From Dyella caseinilytica (GTDB lineage Bacteria > Pseudomonadota > Gammaproteobacteria > Xanthomonadales > Rhodanobacteraceae), in contig NZ_CP064030.1 in assembly GCF_016865235.1 (NCBI RefSeq), forward strand, positions 930,001 to 994,000: 64,000 nucleotides of DNA. Direction: 5' to 3'. Position 1 is the first letter of the stretch, and every line of letters starts with the position of its first letter. Below, piece after piece: positions 16,673 to 25,839 of this stretch. Made by a program: the position numbers and the translations under genes. The notes beneath the pieces are model-generated. The model was not told the DNA's origin, made no database searches, and saw only the letters and a list, made by a program, of their open reading frames with translations.

Positions 16673-17248
16673 TCAACCACCTTGCGCGAGCCGTGAACCC
16701 AGATCGAACAGCGGCGCGGCCATCAGGATGCGCGCCAGCAGCAGCACGATGACCACCACTGTCGGCGAGAAGTCGATGCTACCCACCACCATCCTGCCGC
16801 GCAGCGGGCGCAGCACTGGCTCGATGATGGCGCCGGCAAGCCGGATGATGGGCTGATACGGATCGGCCGAGAGCATGGTGAGCAGCGACCAGCCAAAGAT
16901 CACGATGATGTAGAACAGCAGCACGAAATCGAGCAGGTCCGCGAGCGACAACACCAGCAGACCCGGTAGCAGCGGCATGAAGCCGCCCAGGCCGAAGATC
17001 AGCAGACGCTCGATCAGCAATGTCAGCCACACCATCAGCAACGCCGCCAGATTGATGCGCCGCCAGTTCGGCAACACCCGACGGATGGGCCTCAGCACCG
17101 GATTGGTGTAGCGGTAGATGAACTGGCTGAGCGGGTTATGGAAATCGGCGCGTGTCGCTTCGGCCGCCACGCGCACCAGGAACAAGGTGGCGATCATGGC
17201 AAAGGCCACTTGGATCAGCATAGATAAAGCGTTGAGCAGGTAAGACAT
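16673..17248 (-). CDS. yggT: YggT family integral membrane protein
   Basis: A 191-residue protein made of two similar hydrophobic halves: a first YggT unit with FIYRYTNPVLRPIRRVLP and a second with ADPYQPIIRLAGAIIEPVLRPLRGRM. The NP-x-L-RP-x-R motif after each helix pair is the family signature. The role is unknown, though YggT is linked with osmotic or cation stress and cell division in other bacteria. AAGGAC seven bases before ATG 17248 fixes the start. proC ends 16 bases upstream in the same direction, so they form an operon. Confidence 0.92.
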   Translation of the reverse strand: MSYLLNALSMLIQVAFAMIATLFLVRVAAEATRADFHNPLSQFIYRYTNPVLRPIRRVLPNWRRINLAALLMVWLTLLIERLLIFGLGGFMPLLPGLLVLSLADLLDFVLLFYIIVIFGWSLLTMLSADPYQPIIRLAGAIIEPVLRPLRGRMVVGSIDFSPTVVVIVLLLARILMAAPLFDLGSRLAQGG

Positions 17249-17264
17249 CCGGGCGTCCTTAAAA

Positions 17265-18086
17265 TTATGCTTTGTCCAACATGGCGGCCAGCTCTTCGCC
17301 ACGGCGCGTGGCGGCGGCCACGGCGCGTGCGACCACGCGCGGCAGCTGATCGGCGCTGAAGCTTTCCAGTGCGGCCTGGGTGGTGCCGTTCGGAGAGGTG
17401 ACGCGCTGGCGCAAGGTGGCGGGCGCTTCGTTGCTTTCGACCATCATGCGCCCCGCGCCCAGGCAGGTCTGGGCGGCCAGGATGCGTGCGGTTTCGCGCG
17501 GCATCCCTTGCGCGACAGCCGCATCTTCCAGTGCTTCCACGATGGCGAAGAAGTACGCCGGACCGGAGCCGGAGATGGCGGTGACCGTATCCATCGCCTT
17601 TTCATCATGGATCCAGCGAGTGATACCCACCGCATCCAGGATGTGTTGCGCCTGCTCGCGCTGTTGCGGCGTCACGCGCAGATTCGCACACAAGCCAGTC
17701 GCGCCCGCGCCGATCAGGGCAGGGGTGTTGGGCATGCAGCGTACGATCGGCAACAGGTTGCCAAACCAGCGTTCGAGCTGGTCGATGCGTACGCCTGCGG
17801 CGATCGAGATCAATAGTGGACGATTACGCAGCAGGGTGTCGCGCAGTTCGGCGTGGATCGCCGGCATGATCTGTGGCTTCACGGCCAGCACCAGGACATC
17901 GGCATCCGCCGCGGCCTGACGGTTGTCGGCGAACGTGGCGACGCCAAAGTCGCGCCCGAGCGATTCGCGCGTCTGCGCCGACGGTTCGGCTACGCGCAGG
18001 TTGGCAGGGGCCGCGCCGGTCTTCAGCAGGCCGCCGATCAGGCTGCGCGCCATGTTGCCGCCGCCGATGAATGCAATACGTGTCAT
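17265..18086 (-). CDS. proC: Pyrroline-5-carboxylate reductase
   Basis: A 273-residue enzyme for the last step of proline synthesis. The Rossmann motif is RIAFIGGGNMARSLIGGLL at the N-terminus, and the family signature appears in the ISGSGPAYFFAIVEALEDAA segment and near RVTSPNGTTQAALE. ATG 18086 gives the standard start; an in-frame GTG at 18116 only adds ten odd residues. yggS, commonly found just upstream of proC and next to pilT in related genomes, is absent here. Confidence 0.97.
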   Translation of the reverse strand: MTRIAFIGGGNMARSLIGGLLKTGAAPANLRVAEPSAQTRESLGRDFGVATFADNRQAAADADVLVLAVKPQIMPAIHAELRDTLLRNRPLLISIAAGVRIDQLERWFGNLLPIVRCMPNTPALIGAGATGLCANLRVTPQQREQAQHILDAVGITRWIHDEKAMDTVTAISGSGPAYFFAIVEALEDAAVAQGMPRETARILAAQTCLGAGRMMVESNEAPATLRQRVTSPNGTTQAALESFSADQLPRVVARAVAAATRRGEELAAMLDKA

Positions 18087-18534
18087 GTTGCCCAAATCCG
18101 GCCAGTTCCAGATCACCTACCTTACCGGAGGTGGGTGTTATGAAGAACCCTGCCGAGGCTCCCCTAAGAGCTGCCCGATGGGGTGTTTTGATGGTGTCAA
18201 AAATCTTGCCGTCGTACCGGTGCAGGCCGGGATACGGCGTCTTTGACGCAGGGAAAGTCACTGGGTCCCGGCCTGCGTCGGGACGACGGTGAGGAAGTGT
18301 ATGGATCTTCTACTCCCATGGATCCACGTCGTTTCTGTGCTCACGCCCGCATTTAGGTGATTGAAAGACTGGCTGTTCCACCATCGCCCCGAGTAGTATC
18401 GAGCCGGCTGCAAGGGATAGGGGGAGCGGCGAGGCAGACATGCCCGTGCCCGCGCGTCCGTCCAAGGTGACCTACCGTCGTCCTGTTTGTGGCTGAGTTT
18501 TCATCATTGACGATCGGTTGAGGGGAAACACCCG
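18087..18534. other. 448-bp divergent intergenic region between proC and pilT
   Basis: This holds the promoters of proC (leftward) and pilT (rightward), a REPIN-like doublet at 18209-18289 and a short reading frame starting MKNPAEAPLRAARWG at 18140 after GGAGG that runs into the doublet. I regard that frame as doubtful. No trace of a yggS coding sequence could be recognised. Confidence 0.6.
18209..18289. repeat. Degenerate REPIN-like doublet
   Basis: Bases 18209-18233 and 18265-18289 are imperfect reverse complements (GCAGGCCGGGA against TCCCGGCCTGC, with CCGTCGT against ACGACGG at the ends). They resemble the GTCCCGG variant of the palindrome family found at 46081, 49225 and 52483. It lies between divergent proC and pilT. 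Confidence 0.65.
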
Positions 18535-19572
18535 ATGGACATCGCCGAACTGCTTGCCTTCTCGGTGAAGAACAAGGCGTCCGACTTGCACCTGTCGGCG
18601 GGCCTGCCGCCGATGATTCGCGTGGATGGCGACGTTCGCCGCATCAACATTCCCGCCCTGGAACACAAACAGGTGCACTCGCTGATCTACGACATCATGT
18701 CGGACAAGCAGCGACGCGACTATGAAGAATTCTACGAGACCGACTTCTCCTTCGAGATTCCCGGCCTTGCCCGTTTCCGCGTCAACGCGTTCAACCAGAA
18801 CCGCGGCGCGGGTGCGGTGTTCCGTACCATTCCGTCCGAAGTGCTTACCCTGGACGACTTGGGCTGCCCGAAGATCTTCCGCGAGCTCATCGAGCAGCCG
18901 CAGGGCCTGATCCTGGTAACCGGTCCGACCGGTTCGGGCAAGTCCACCACGTTGGCGGCGATGGTGGATCACATCAACAAGAACGAATACGGCCATCTCC
19001 TCACCATCGAGGATCCGATCGAATTCGTGCACACCTCGCAGAAATGCCTGGTCAACCAGCGCGAAGTGCATCGCGATACGCATGGCTTCAACGAGGCACT
19101 GCGTTCGGCGCTGCGCGAAGATCCGGACTTCATCCTCGTCGGCGAGTTGCGCGACCTTGAAACCATCCGCCTGGCGCTTACCGCTGCGGAAACCGGACAC
19201 TTGGTATTCGGCACCCTGCACACCAGCTCGGCGGCCAAGACCATCGACCGCATCATCGACGTGTTCCCGGCCGGCGAAAAACCGATGGTGCGCTCGATGC
19301 TGTCCGAATCGCTGCGCGCGGTGATCTCGCAGACGCTGCTGAAGAAAGTCGGCGGCGGCCGCATGGCGGCGCACGAGATCATGGTCGGCATCCCCGCCAT
19401 CCGCAACCTGATCCGCGAGGACAAGGTGGCGCAGATGTATTCCTCGATCCAGACCGGCCAGCAATACGGCATGCAGACGCTGGATCAGAACCTGCTCGAC
19501 CTGGTGAAGCGCGGCGTGATCGCGCGCCAGCAGGCGCTCGGGTATGCGAAGAACAAGGAAGTGTTTAAGTAG
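18535..19572 (+). CDS. pilT: Type IV pilus retraction ATPase PilT
   Basis: A 345-residue cytoplasmic hexameric ATPase that drives pilus retraction. Walker A is VTGPTGSGKSTTLAAM near residue 132, followed by the Asp box TIEDPIEFVH, the His box and the Walker B region EDPDFILVGELRDLET. The retraction motif AIRNLIREDKVAQMYS is present near the C-terminus, distinguishing PilT from PilB. Length is normal. pilU follows 153 bases later on the same strand, as in many gammaproteobacteria. Confidence 0.97.
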   Translation: MDIAELLAFSVKNKASDLHLSAGLPPMIRVDGDVRRINIPALEHKQVHSLIYDIMSDKQRRDYEEFYETDFSFEIPGLARFRVNAFNQNRGAGAVFRTIPSEVLTLDDLGCPKIFRELIEQPQGLILVTGPTGSGKSTTLAAMVDHINKNEYGHLLTIEDPIEFVHTSQKCLVNQREVHRDTHGFNEALRSALREDPDFILVGELRDLETIRLALTAAETGHLVFGTLHTSSAAKTIDRIIDVFPAGEKPMVRSMLSESLRAVISQTLLKKVGGGRMAAHEIMVGIPAIRNLIREDKVAQMYSSIQTGQQYGMQTLDQNLLDLVKRGVIARQQALGYAKNKEVFK

Positions 19573-19725
19573 AGCCGGGAATGAGGCGTGGAGAACAGGG
19601 AACCGCAAGAGCGGATTCCTGTTAGCCATGACTCATTCCGCAGCAAGCGCTGGGAACCGGAAGCGCGGCTTTTTCAACGATTTCCCATTCCCGATCCACG
19701 ATTCCCCTCCCGAAGGGAGAAGGCC

Positions 19726-20895
19726 ATGAGCGAATTCGATTTCACCTCATTCCTGAAGCTGATGGTCCACAAGAAGGCTTCGGACCTATTCATCACGGCC
19801 GGTGTGGCGCCATCGATGAAGGTGCAGGGCCGCATTGTGCCCATCACGCAAAGCCCGCTGTCGCCGCAGCAATCGCGCGACATGGTGATCAACGTGATGA
19901 CGCCGGGACAGCGCGAGGAATTCGAAAAAACCCACGAGTGCCAGTTCGCGATCTCCGCGCAGGGCGTGGGCCGTTTCCGTGTGTCCTGCTTCTACCAGCG
20001 CAACTGCGTGGGCATGGTGCTGCGCCGGATCGAATCGAAGATTCCGTCCATCGAAGAACTGGGCCTGCCGCCGGTCATCAAGCAACTGGCGATGACCAAG
20101 CGCGGCATCATCATCTTCGTCGGTGCGACCGGTACCGGTAAATCCACCTCGCTGGCGTCGATGATCGGCTACCGCAACCAGAATTCGAGCGGTCACATCA
20201 TCACCATCGAAGACCCGATCGAATACGTACACAAGCACGAAGGCTGCATTGTCACGCAGCGCGAACTGGGTATCGATACCGATAGCTGGGAAAACGCGCT
20301 GAAGAACACGCTGCGCCAGGCACCCGACGTGATCATGATCGGCGAAGTGCGTACGCGCGAAACGATGGAGTACGCCATCAACTTCGCTGAAACCGGCCAT
20401 CTGTGCCTGTGTACCCTGCACGCCAACAACGCCAACCAGGCTATCGACCGCATCCTGCATTTCTTCGCGGAAGACCGTCGCCAGCAGTTGTTCATGGACT
20501 TGTCGTTGAACCTCAAGGGCATCGTGGCGCAGCAGTTGATCCCAACACCCGACGGCAAGGCCCGCCGCGTAGCCATGGAAGTGATGCTGGGCACGCCGCT
20601 GGTGCAGGACTACATCCGCCAGGGCGAGGTCCACAAGCTCAAGGAAGTGATGAAGGAATCCACCAACCTCGGCATGATGACCTTCGACCAGAGTCTGGTG
20701 CAGCTCTACCAGGCTGGCGAAATCAGCTACGAAGATGCGCTGCGCCACGCCGACAGCTCCAACGAAGTACGCCTGCGCATCAAGCTGTCGCAAGGTGGCG
20801 ATGCGCACACCTTGTCGCAGGGGTTGGAAGGTGTGGAGTTGGAAGAGGATCGCTCAAACCAGAATGGTATCGGCGGCGGGTTCGTGCGTCGTTGA
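19726..20895 (+). CDS. pilU: Type IV pilus accessory retraction ATPase PilU
   Basis: A 389-residue PilT paralogue. Walker A is FVGATGTGKSTSLASM, then TIEDPIEYVHKHEGC and APDVIMIGEVRTRETM. PilU works with PilT to increase retraction force and cannot normally retract pili alone. AAGGGAGAAGGCC before ATG 19726 marks the start. The 153 bases between pilT and pilU contain an imperfect tandem phrase (GGGAACCG followed by AAG, twice) but no gene. A bidirectional terminator lies at 21006-21031. Confidence 0.95.
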   Translation: MSEFDFTSFLKLMVHKKASDLFITAGVAPSMKVQGRIVPITQSPLSPQQSRDMVINVMTPGQREEFEKTHECQFAISAQGVGRFRVSCFYQRNCVGMVLRRIESKIPSIEELGLPPVIKQLAMTKRGIIIFVGATGTGKSTSLASMIGYRNQNSSGHIITIEDPIEYVHKHEGCIVTQRELGIDTDSWENALKNTLRQAPDVIMIGEVRTRETMEYAINFAETGHLCLCTLHANNANQAIDRILHFFAEDRRQQLFMDLSLNLKGIVAQQLIPTPDGKARRVAMEVMLGTPLVQDYIRQGEVHKLKEVMKESTNLGMMTFDQSLVQLYQAGEISYEDALRHADSSNEVRLRIKLSQGGDAHTLSQGLEGVELEEDRSNQNGIGGGFVRR

Positions 20896-20930
20896 TAATC
20901 GGTGCATATGAGGGCCCGACTTTTTGTAGG

Positions 20931-20960
20931 CCGTCATTCCCGCTTTCGCGGGAATGACGG
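20931..20960. repeat. 30-bp palindromic REP-like element
   Basis: CCGTCATTCCCGC and GCGGGAATGACGG form a perfect 13-bp stem with a TTTC loop, 35 bases after pilU. The centre (CGCTTTCGCG) differs from the CCTTCG type, so this is a variant member of the family. Confidence 0.8.
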
Positions 20961-21005
20961 TGATTAGGGTTGCGTTTACGCCTTACTCACCGGGCAGCGC
21001 CAAAG

Positions 21006-21031
21006 AAAAAGGAGCCAATCGGCTCCTTTTT
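21006..21031. terminator. Bidirectional intrinsic terminator
   Basis: AAAAA-GGAGCC-AATC-GGCTCC-TTTTT: a perfect stem with a four-base loop flanked by A5 and T5. It can stop transcription both from pilU rightward and from the lipoprotein gene leftward. This is the clearest intrinsic terminator in the window. Confidence 0.9.
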
Positions 21032-21058
21032 CATGTGCATCGATAACGCGGCAAAACG

Positions 21059-22831
21059 TTACTTCAATTCCGTATGCGTGGTGATCACCAAGCCCTGATC
21101 ACCCATCTTCACATTCGCGCCAATCGCCTTGATATGCGCCGCTTCGGATTCCATCGCCGCAAACTGCGCCTTGGTACTGGCGAGCGAGGCGGCGTTCTTC
21201 TGATCATCCTGCTGCGGATCGGAGCTGTCGGGGTTTAGCGCCGATGCCATGTTGGCGGCATTCTCGGCGTGCTGTTCCATCAGCTTGATCCAACTGGTGT
21301 ACATGTCGCCATCCAGGTGCATGCGCATCAGGTCGCCCGCGTCGCCGCCCGGTTGCTTGAGCAGGTCGGTCAGTTTCCCATCCTCGCCGTCACCAACGGC
21401 AAGACCCAGCGACTTGGCGCCCATGGCTGCCCAGCCGGTCTCGCCCAGCGCATTGGTCAACTGAGCAGGCAGTGCCACCGGTTGGCCGTTGCTGGTGAGC
21501 CGGACGCCGGCGATCAGCGGGCTGGTCACTTGCGCCATGGCGAGCAGGCCTGCCGGGTTATTGGTGCCGACGACCACGCGGCCAGCCAGCTTCGGCATAC
21601 CGCCATTGGGGTTGGGGGTGTAGCTGTCCAGTGCAATATGCAGACCCAGCAGGTCGCCGATTGGCGGCACGGCCGCTTTCTGCATGCCTTCGCCAATATT
21701 GCTGAAGCTTTCGTTGAGGTTTTCCAGCATCGGGCAGCTGAAGGGTTTGGCTGCTACCGCATCTGCCTGCGCGCCCCAGAACGCACGCAGTTGGGTCATC
21801 GGCAGGGCTACGCTCACCTCGAACGGTGCCGTGGCGTCACTGCCCAAACCCGGCAGCTCCACTTTGAGTGCATTGAACGCGCTGACGATATCGCTGGCGA
21901 GCGTGACGTCAAAGCGCATGTCGCGATGCTTGTCGTCCAAGGTGGTGTAGCCAAAGCTCATCAGCGGTATACGGGCCGCGATGCGGTTGGCATCGGTCTG
22001 ACAGCTGGCGGGCACCTGTATCAGGTTCGTCACCGGTTCGCCGGTTTTGGCCGATTCGCCTTCGGCACGGGTCTTCAGCAGCGCCAGCGCCAGCGGATCC
22101 TGTCCGCCGCTGGCCAATGGCAGCAGACGGGTCAGGTCGATCTCGCCCACTGCCCACTTGGCATAGCCCTTGGCCTTGGCCAGGTCAGTCAGAGTGTCGG
22201 TGTCCTGGATGCTCTTGGCGGGGCGGTCCAGGCCCAGCGCCTGGCGCACCAGCGGCTGCGTCGCGTCATCCGGCAGCATGGCCAGCACGGCCTGCTTGCC
22301 GACCACGGCGATGAGGAATTGCAGATGTGAGGCCGGCGCGACATAGCGCTGGTAGCTCTGCGTACCCAGCGTCACCACTTCGAACTTTTTGCCGTAATCG
22401 CTCTGGATCTTGGTCACGAAGCTCTGGAAGGCGTTGACGTCCGCCAGTTGCATGCGCACCACCGGGGACAGGCCCAGGCCATAGAACGCGCCGTAACCCT
22501 TGGGATCGATGCCAGTGTCCTGGATGACCTGTGCAGCGCTCTTGCCATCGAATTCGCCGGCCACGGTGCGCAGGTACTTGGCCATATCAGGGTCAGTAGC
22601 CTGGATCTGGTCGGCCTGCGCTTTCATCTGTGCCACTTGCGCCGGAATTTCAGCGTCAGCCTGGGCTAATAGGGCCTCGCGCGTGCTGTCATCGAGCACG
22701 TCCAGGTTGGCGATCACGTAGGGGGTATCCGCCGGCACGAAGGCCAGGGGGGCATCCTTGTCTTTGTGCGAGCAGGCGGCCAGCATCAAGCCAGTCAACG
22801 CCAGCGCCAGCACGCGCTTGGTCGTACGCAT
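21059..22831 (-). CDS. Large lipoprotein of unknown function
   Basis: A 590-residue protein with a lipoprotein signal peptide (ALALTGLMLAACSHKDKD, lipobox LAAC), so it is anchored in a membrane of the envelope. The mature part begins DAPLAFVPADTPYVIANLD, a motif seen in uncharacterised DUF3352-like secreted proteins, but I do not recognise a catalytic motif. It has a few cysteines (QTDANR and FSCPMLENL regions) and a C-terminal helical Gln/Asp-rich stretch. GGGGA six bases before ATG 22831 favours it over ATG 22837. It is a single gene, convergent with pilU across a strong terminator. Confidence 0.8.
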   Translation of the reverse strand: MRTTKRVLALALTGLMLAACSHKDKDAPLAFVPADTPYVIANLDVLDDSTREALLAQADAEIPAQVAQMKAQADQIQATDPDMAKYLRTVAGEFDGKSAAQVIQDTGIDPKGYGAFYGLGLSPVVRMQLADVNAFQSFVTKIQSDYGKKFEVVTLGTQSYQRYVAPASHLQFLIAVVGKQAVLAMLPDDATQPLVRQALGLDRPAKSIQDTDTLTDLAKAKGYAKWAVGEIDLTRLLPLASGGQDPLALALLKTRAEGESAKTGEPVTNLIQVPASCQTDANRIAARIPLMSFGYTTLDDKHRDMRFDVTLASDIVSAFNALKVELPGLGSDATAPFEVSVALPMTQLRAFWGAQADAVAAKPFSCPMLENLNESFSNIGEGMQKAAVPPIGDLLGLHIALDSYTPNPNGGMPKLAGRVVVGTNNPAGLLAMAQVTSPLIAGVRLTSNGQPVALPAQLTNALGETGWAAMGAKSLGLAVGDGEDGKLTDLLKQPGGDAGDLMRMHLDGDMYTSWIKLMEQHAENAANMASALNPDSSDPQQDDQKNAASLASTKAQFAAMESEAAHIKAIGANVKMGDQGLVITTHTELK

Positions 22832-23000
22832 AATCATCCCCGGGTCAGGTGTTTGTTACCGCAACATTATGCCCGCTTCTGGAGAAAAGCGGGGGTAAAT
22901 GCTTGTAGATCGGCAGTTTTTCAGCCGTCATGGCCGCGTGCCCGATGGTGCTGGCACGCGTGCGATGGCCTGATCTGCGCGTTGACGCGTTCCGCTCGTA

Positions 23001-23927
23001 TCAGCGTGCGAGCATTTCGGCCAGCACCGCCATGCGTACGAACACTCCGTTGGCTACCTGTTCCAGAATGCGTGACTGGGGGCCATCGGCGACATCAGGG
23101 GCAATTTCAATGCCGCGGTTGATCGGCCCCGGATGCATCACCAGACAGCCACGCGCCGCCTTGGCCAGGCGACGTGTATCAAGGCCGTATTCGCGGAAAT
23201 AGGCTGCTTCGTCGGGCAGATCGATGCTGGCCATGCGTTCCTTCTGCAAGCGCAGTGTGATCACTGCATCGGCGCCTTCGATCGCCTGATCGAAGTTGTC
23301 GTAGAAGCTGCAGCCAGGAAATTCGCCGGCGTCGGGCATCAATGCCGCTGGGCCGCACAGGCGAATTTCCTTCGCACCCAGCTTGCTGAAGGCGTGCACG
23401 TCCGAACGCGCGACGCGCGAGTGTTTCACATCCCCGCAGATCACGATGATCAATCGGCTGAAATCCGGCCGATGCTGACGAATGGTCAGCGCATCGAGCA
23501 AACCTTGCGTCGGATGTGCACGATTGCCATCGCCGGCATTGACCACCGAGACGCCGCTCATGGCGTGCTTCACCAGTTCATCCGGCGTGCCCGATACCTT
23601 GTGCCGCACGATGATGGCGTCCAGATGCATGGCTTCCAGCGTGTGCAGCGTATCGAACAGTTCTTCGCCCTTGGCGGTGGAAGAAAAGCCGATATCGAAA
23701 TTGATCACATCCGCGCCTAAGCGTCGTGCCGCCAGCTCGAACGAGGTGCGCGTACGCGTGGACGGTTCGAAGAACAGATTGAGGATGGTGCGCCCGTTGA
23801 GCAGATCCAGCTTGCGCGTACCGTGCGCACACGCGTCGCGCATGGTGATGGCGCGATCCAGCAAGCGCTCGATGCATTCGCGCGGCAGGTTTTCAAGCGT
23901 GGTGAGGTGGCGCAGGCGGGCAATCAT
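23001..23927 (-). CDS. pyrB: Aspartate carbamoyltransferase catalytic subunit
   Basis: A 308-residue enzyme making carbamoyl-aspartate from carbamoyl phosphate and aspartate in pyrimidine synthesis. The carbamoyl-phosphate motif FFEPSTRTRTSFELAARRLG, then HPTQGLLDALTI and the aspartate-side LRLQKERM are present. HPGPINRGIEI is the conserved C-terminal segment. No pyrI regulatory subunit or pyrC pseudo-subunit is beside it. It is the last gene after yqgE-ruvX, with 103 bases between ruvX and pyrB that contain only a GAGGCC/GGCCTC palindrome and an A7 run. Confidence 0.97.
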   Translation of the reverse strand: MIARLRHLTTLENLPRECIERLLDRAITMRDACAHGTRKLDLLNGRTILNLFFEPSTRTRTSFELAARRLGADVINFDIGFSSTAKGEELFDTLHTLEAMHLDAIIVRHKVSGTPDELVKHAMSGVSVVNAGDGNRAHPTQGLLDALTIRQHRPDFSRLIIVICGDVKHSRVARSDVHAFSKLGAKEIRLCGPAALMPDAGEFPGCSFYDNFDQAIEGADAVITLRLQKERMASIDLPDEAAYFREYGLDTRRLAKAARGCLVMHPGPINRGIEIAPDVADGPQSRILEQVANGVFVRMAVLAEMLAR

Positions 23928-24030
23928 GATGGCTGTCTTTAGGTGTTGTTATTGGAAATGAGGCCGGGCCTCTATCAAAAAAACGTCGCACTGCAATGAC
24001 ACGTGATGTTTGTTGTGGGTGCCAGATTAT

Positions 24031-24462
24031 TCATGCCGCATCCGCGCCTTGATGCAGCCAGCGTTCCAGAATCACCGCCGCCGCTTCCGCATCGATCTGC
24101 GCCGCATCGCGGCGACGCTTCAGCCCTGCAGAGCGGGCATGGGCGAAACGCTGCGCTGCTTCGCGCGAGCTGTGGCGTTCATCGACCAGCATCACCGGGA
24201 TCTGGTAGCGATCATGCAGATGCCCTGCAAAGCGGCGGGCGCGTTTGCTGGAGGGTTGTTCTTCGCCTTCGAGCGTCAACGGCAGGCCCACGACCAGGGT
24301 CTCTGGTAGCCATTCGCCGCGCAGGTTGTCCAGCGCCGTCCAGTCCGGGGTGTCGTCGCGCATGGCAATGGTGGCGATACCACGCGCGCTTGCCGTGACG
24401 CGATTGCCGACTGCGACGCCGATGAGTTTGCTGCCGACGTCGAAGCCGAGCACGCAACTCAT
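24031..24462 (-). CDS. ruvX: Holliday-junction resolvase-like YqgF/RuvX
   Basis: A 143-residue RNase H-fold protein. Conserved acidic residues lie in VLGFDVGSKLIGVAVG, VDERHSSREAA and IDAEAAAVILE, the expected catalytic set. YqgF proteins are implicated in pre-16S rRNA 5' maturation and possibly recombination. The start overlaps the yqgE stop by four bases. Confidence 0.95.
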   Translation of the reverse strand: MSCVLGFDVGSKLIGVAVGNRVTASARGIATIAMRDDTPDWTALDNLRGEWLPETLVVGLPLTLEGEEQPSSKRARRFAGHLHDRYQIPVMLVDERHSSREAAQRFAHARSAGLKRRRDAAQIDAEAAAVILERWLHQGADAA

Positions 24463-25034
24463 GCGTGGCCCGCGTAGCCGGGTAGTTGCAGCGGGTCTAC
24501 GCCGACCAGCCCGGCGGCAGCGCTCCAGCGTTCTTCCAGCGGGGTGTGAAAGATCACCCGCTCATTGGCTTCTGCGGTGAGCCAGGTGTTGTCCTTGAGC
24601 TCCTGTTCGAGCTGTCCCGCGCTCCAGCCGGAATAGCCCAGCGCCATCAGCGCCAGCCTTGGACCTTCGCCGGCGGCCATGGCGACCAGAATGTCGCGTG
24701 AGGTGGTCACCGACCAGTCGCCGTTGATGCGGTAGCTCGATTCCCAGTGGCCGTGCTCGCGATGCAGCACGAAACCGCGTTCCTGCTGCACCGGGCCGCC
24801 GATCAGCACCGGCGCGTCGGCCAGTTCGTGGTCGGCACAATCCAGTTTCATTTGCGCCAGCACATCGCCGAAGCGGTATTCGGACAACTGGTTCACCAGC
24901 AGGCCCACCGCGCCGTCCTCATCGTGCTGGCACAGAAAGGCCACGCCGCGAGAAAACGGCGGCTCGGCCAGGCTGGGCATGGCGATCAGGAACTGCCCGG
25001 CGAGGGACTGGGGAGTGTTGGGGATGGGCCGCAT
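24459..25034 (-). CDS. yqgE: YqgE/AlgH family protein
   Basis: A 191-residue cytoplasmic protein. SLAGQFLIAMPSLAEPPFSRGVAFLCQHDEDGAVGLLVN is the family N-terminal core, and ALMALGYSGWSAGQLEQEL the central one. YqgE/AlgH affects alginate regulation in Pseudomonas, but its molecular function is unknown. It is the first gene of yqgE-ruvX-pyrB, an arrangement common in gammaproteobacteria. Confidence 0.95.
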   Translation of the reverse strand: MRPIPNTPQSLAGQFLIAMPSLAEPPFSRGVAFLCQHDEDGAVGLLVNQLSEYRFGDVLAQMKLDCADHELADAPVLIGGPVQQERGFVLHREHGHWESSYRINGDWSVTTSRDILVAMAAGEGPRLALMALGYSGWSAGQLEQELKDNTWLTAEANERVIFHTPLEERWSAAAGLVGVDPLQLPGYAGHA

Positions 25035-25187
25035 GGTGCCATTGTAAGCGTTGAGAAGCGCCGCGTCTGCCGCGCGCCGGCAGGGTGGCGGCTGAATATT
25101 GGCCTACGCAGGTTATCCGGGTGTCATCGCCGCGTGAGGTGGATCGTTATGCTGCTCTGTCACGTGTTACTGAAATGGAAACCCTCC

Positions 25188-25772
25188 ATGAAACGTCTTG
25201 TCTGGCTGAGCTTGTTGCTACTGCTGCTGGTTCCGGCGCTTGCGAGCGCCAAGCATGATCATGGCGATGGCTTGGTCGATACCACGGTCATGATCATCCG
25301 CCACGCGGAAAAACCGGAAAGCGGCCCCGGCCTGACGCCGGAAGGCGAGGCGCGAGCACAGGCTTACGTCAGCTATTTCGAGCATTTCAATGTGAACGGC
25401 GCATCGATGGTGCCCAATGCGCTCTATGCCTCGGCGGATTCCAAATCCAGCATGCGCCCACGCCTCACCATCACGCCGTTGAGTCAGGCTCTGGGCTTGC
25501 CCCTCGACACCCGTTTTGCGGATAAGCAGACCAAGGAGATGGCGGACGCGCTGCGCAACGAAGCGCACGGCAATCATGTGTTGATCGCTTGGCACCACGG
25601 CGAGATCCCCAAGTTGATTCATGACCTGGGCGGTGATTCGTCGGCATTGATTCCGGGCGACAAGTGGCCGTCGGACGTGTTCGGCTGGGTGGTCGTGCTG
25701 CAGTATGACCACAAGGGAAAACTGGTTGCCTCGCAGGTGATCCACGAGCATTTGATGCCGGATGATCAGTGA
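25188..25772 (+). CDS. Exported histidine phosphatase family protein
   Basis: A 194-residue protein with a signal peptide (MKRLVWLSLLLLLLVPALASA). The catalytic histidine motif is IIRHAEKPESGPGLTPEGEARAQAY, a branch-2-like or short histidine phosphatase signature, and a second histidine lies in VLIAWHHGEIPKLI. It is probably periplasmic. The substrate is unknown; similar small proteins are annotated as phosphoglycerate-mutase-like. Upstream in-frame ATGs exist (25149), but 25188 gives the clean signal sequence and follows GGAAA. Confidence 0.8.
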   Translation: MKRLVWLSLLLLLLVPALASAKHDHGDGLVDTTVMIIRHAEKPESGPGLTPEGEARAQAYVSYFEHFNVNGASMVPNALYASADSKSSMRPRLTITPLSQALGLPLDTRFADKQTKEMADALRNEAHGNHVLIAWHHGEIPKLIHDLGGDSSALIPGDKWPSDVFGWVVVLQYDHKGKLVASQVIHEHLMPDDQ

Positions 25773-25839
25773 AGTACGAAGCGGGATGAGTTGGGTTACG
25801 CGCGAACCCAACGACGAAAGCGGTTGATTCGGCGAACGC

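Noticed and set aside
21269..22330. 353-residue frame opposite the lipoprotein gene
   Set aside because: Shadow composition (His, Gln, Arg, Gly-rich) with no recognisable motif; the minus-strand frame has a lipobox and a ribosome site.
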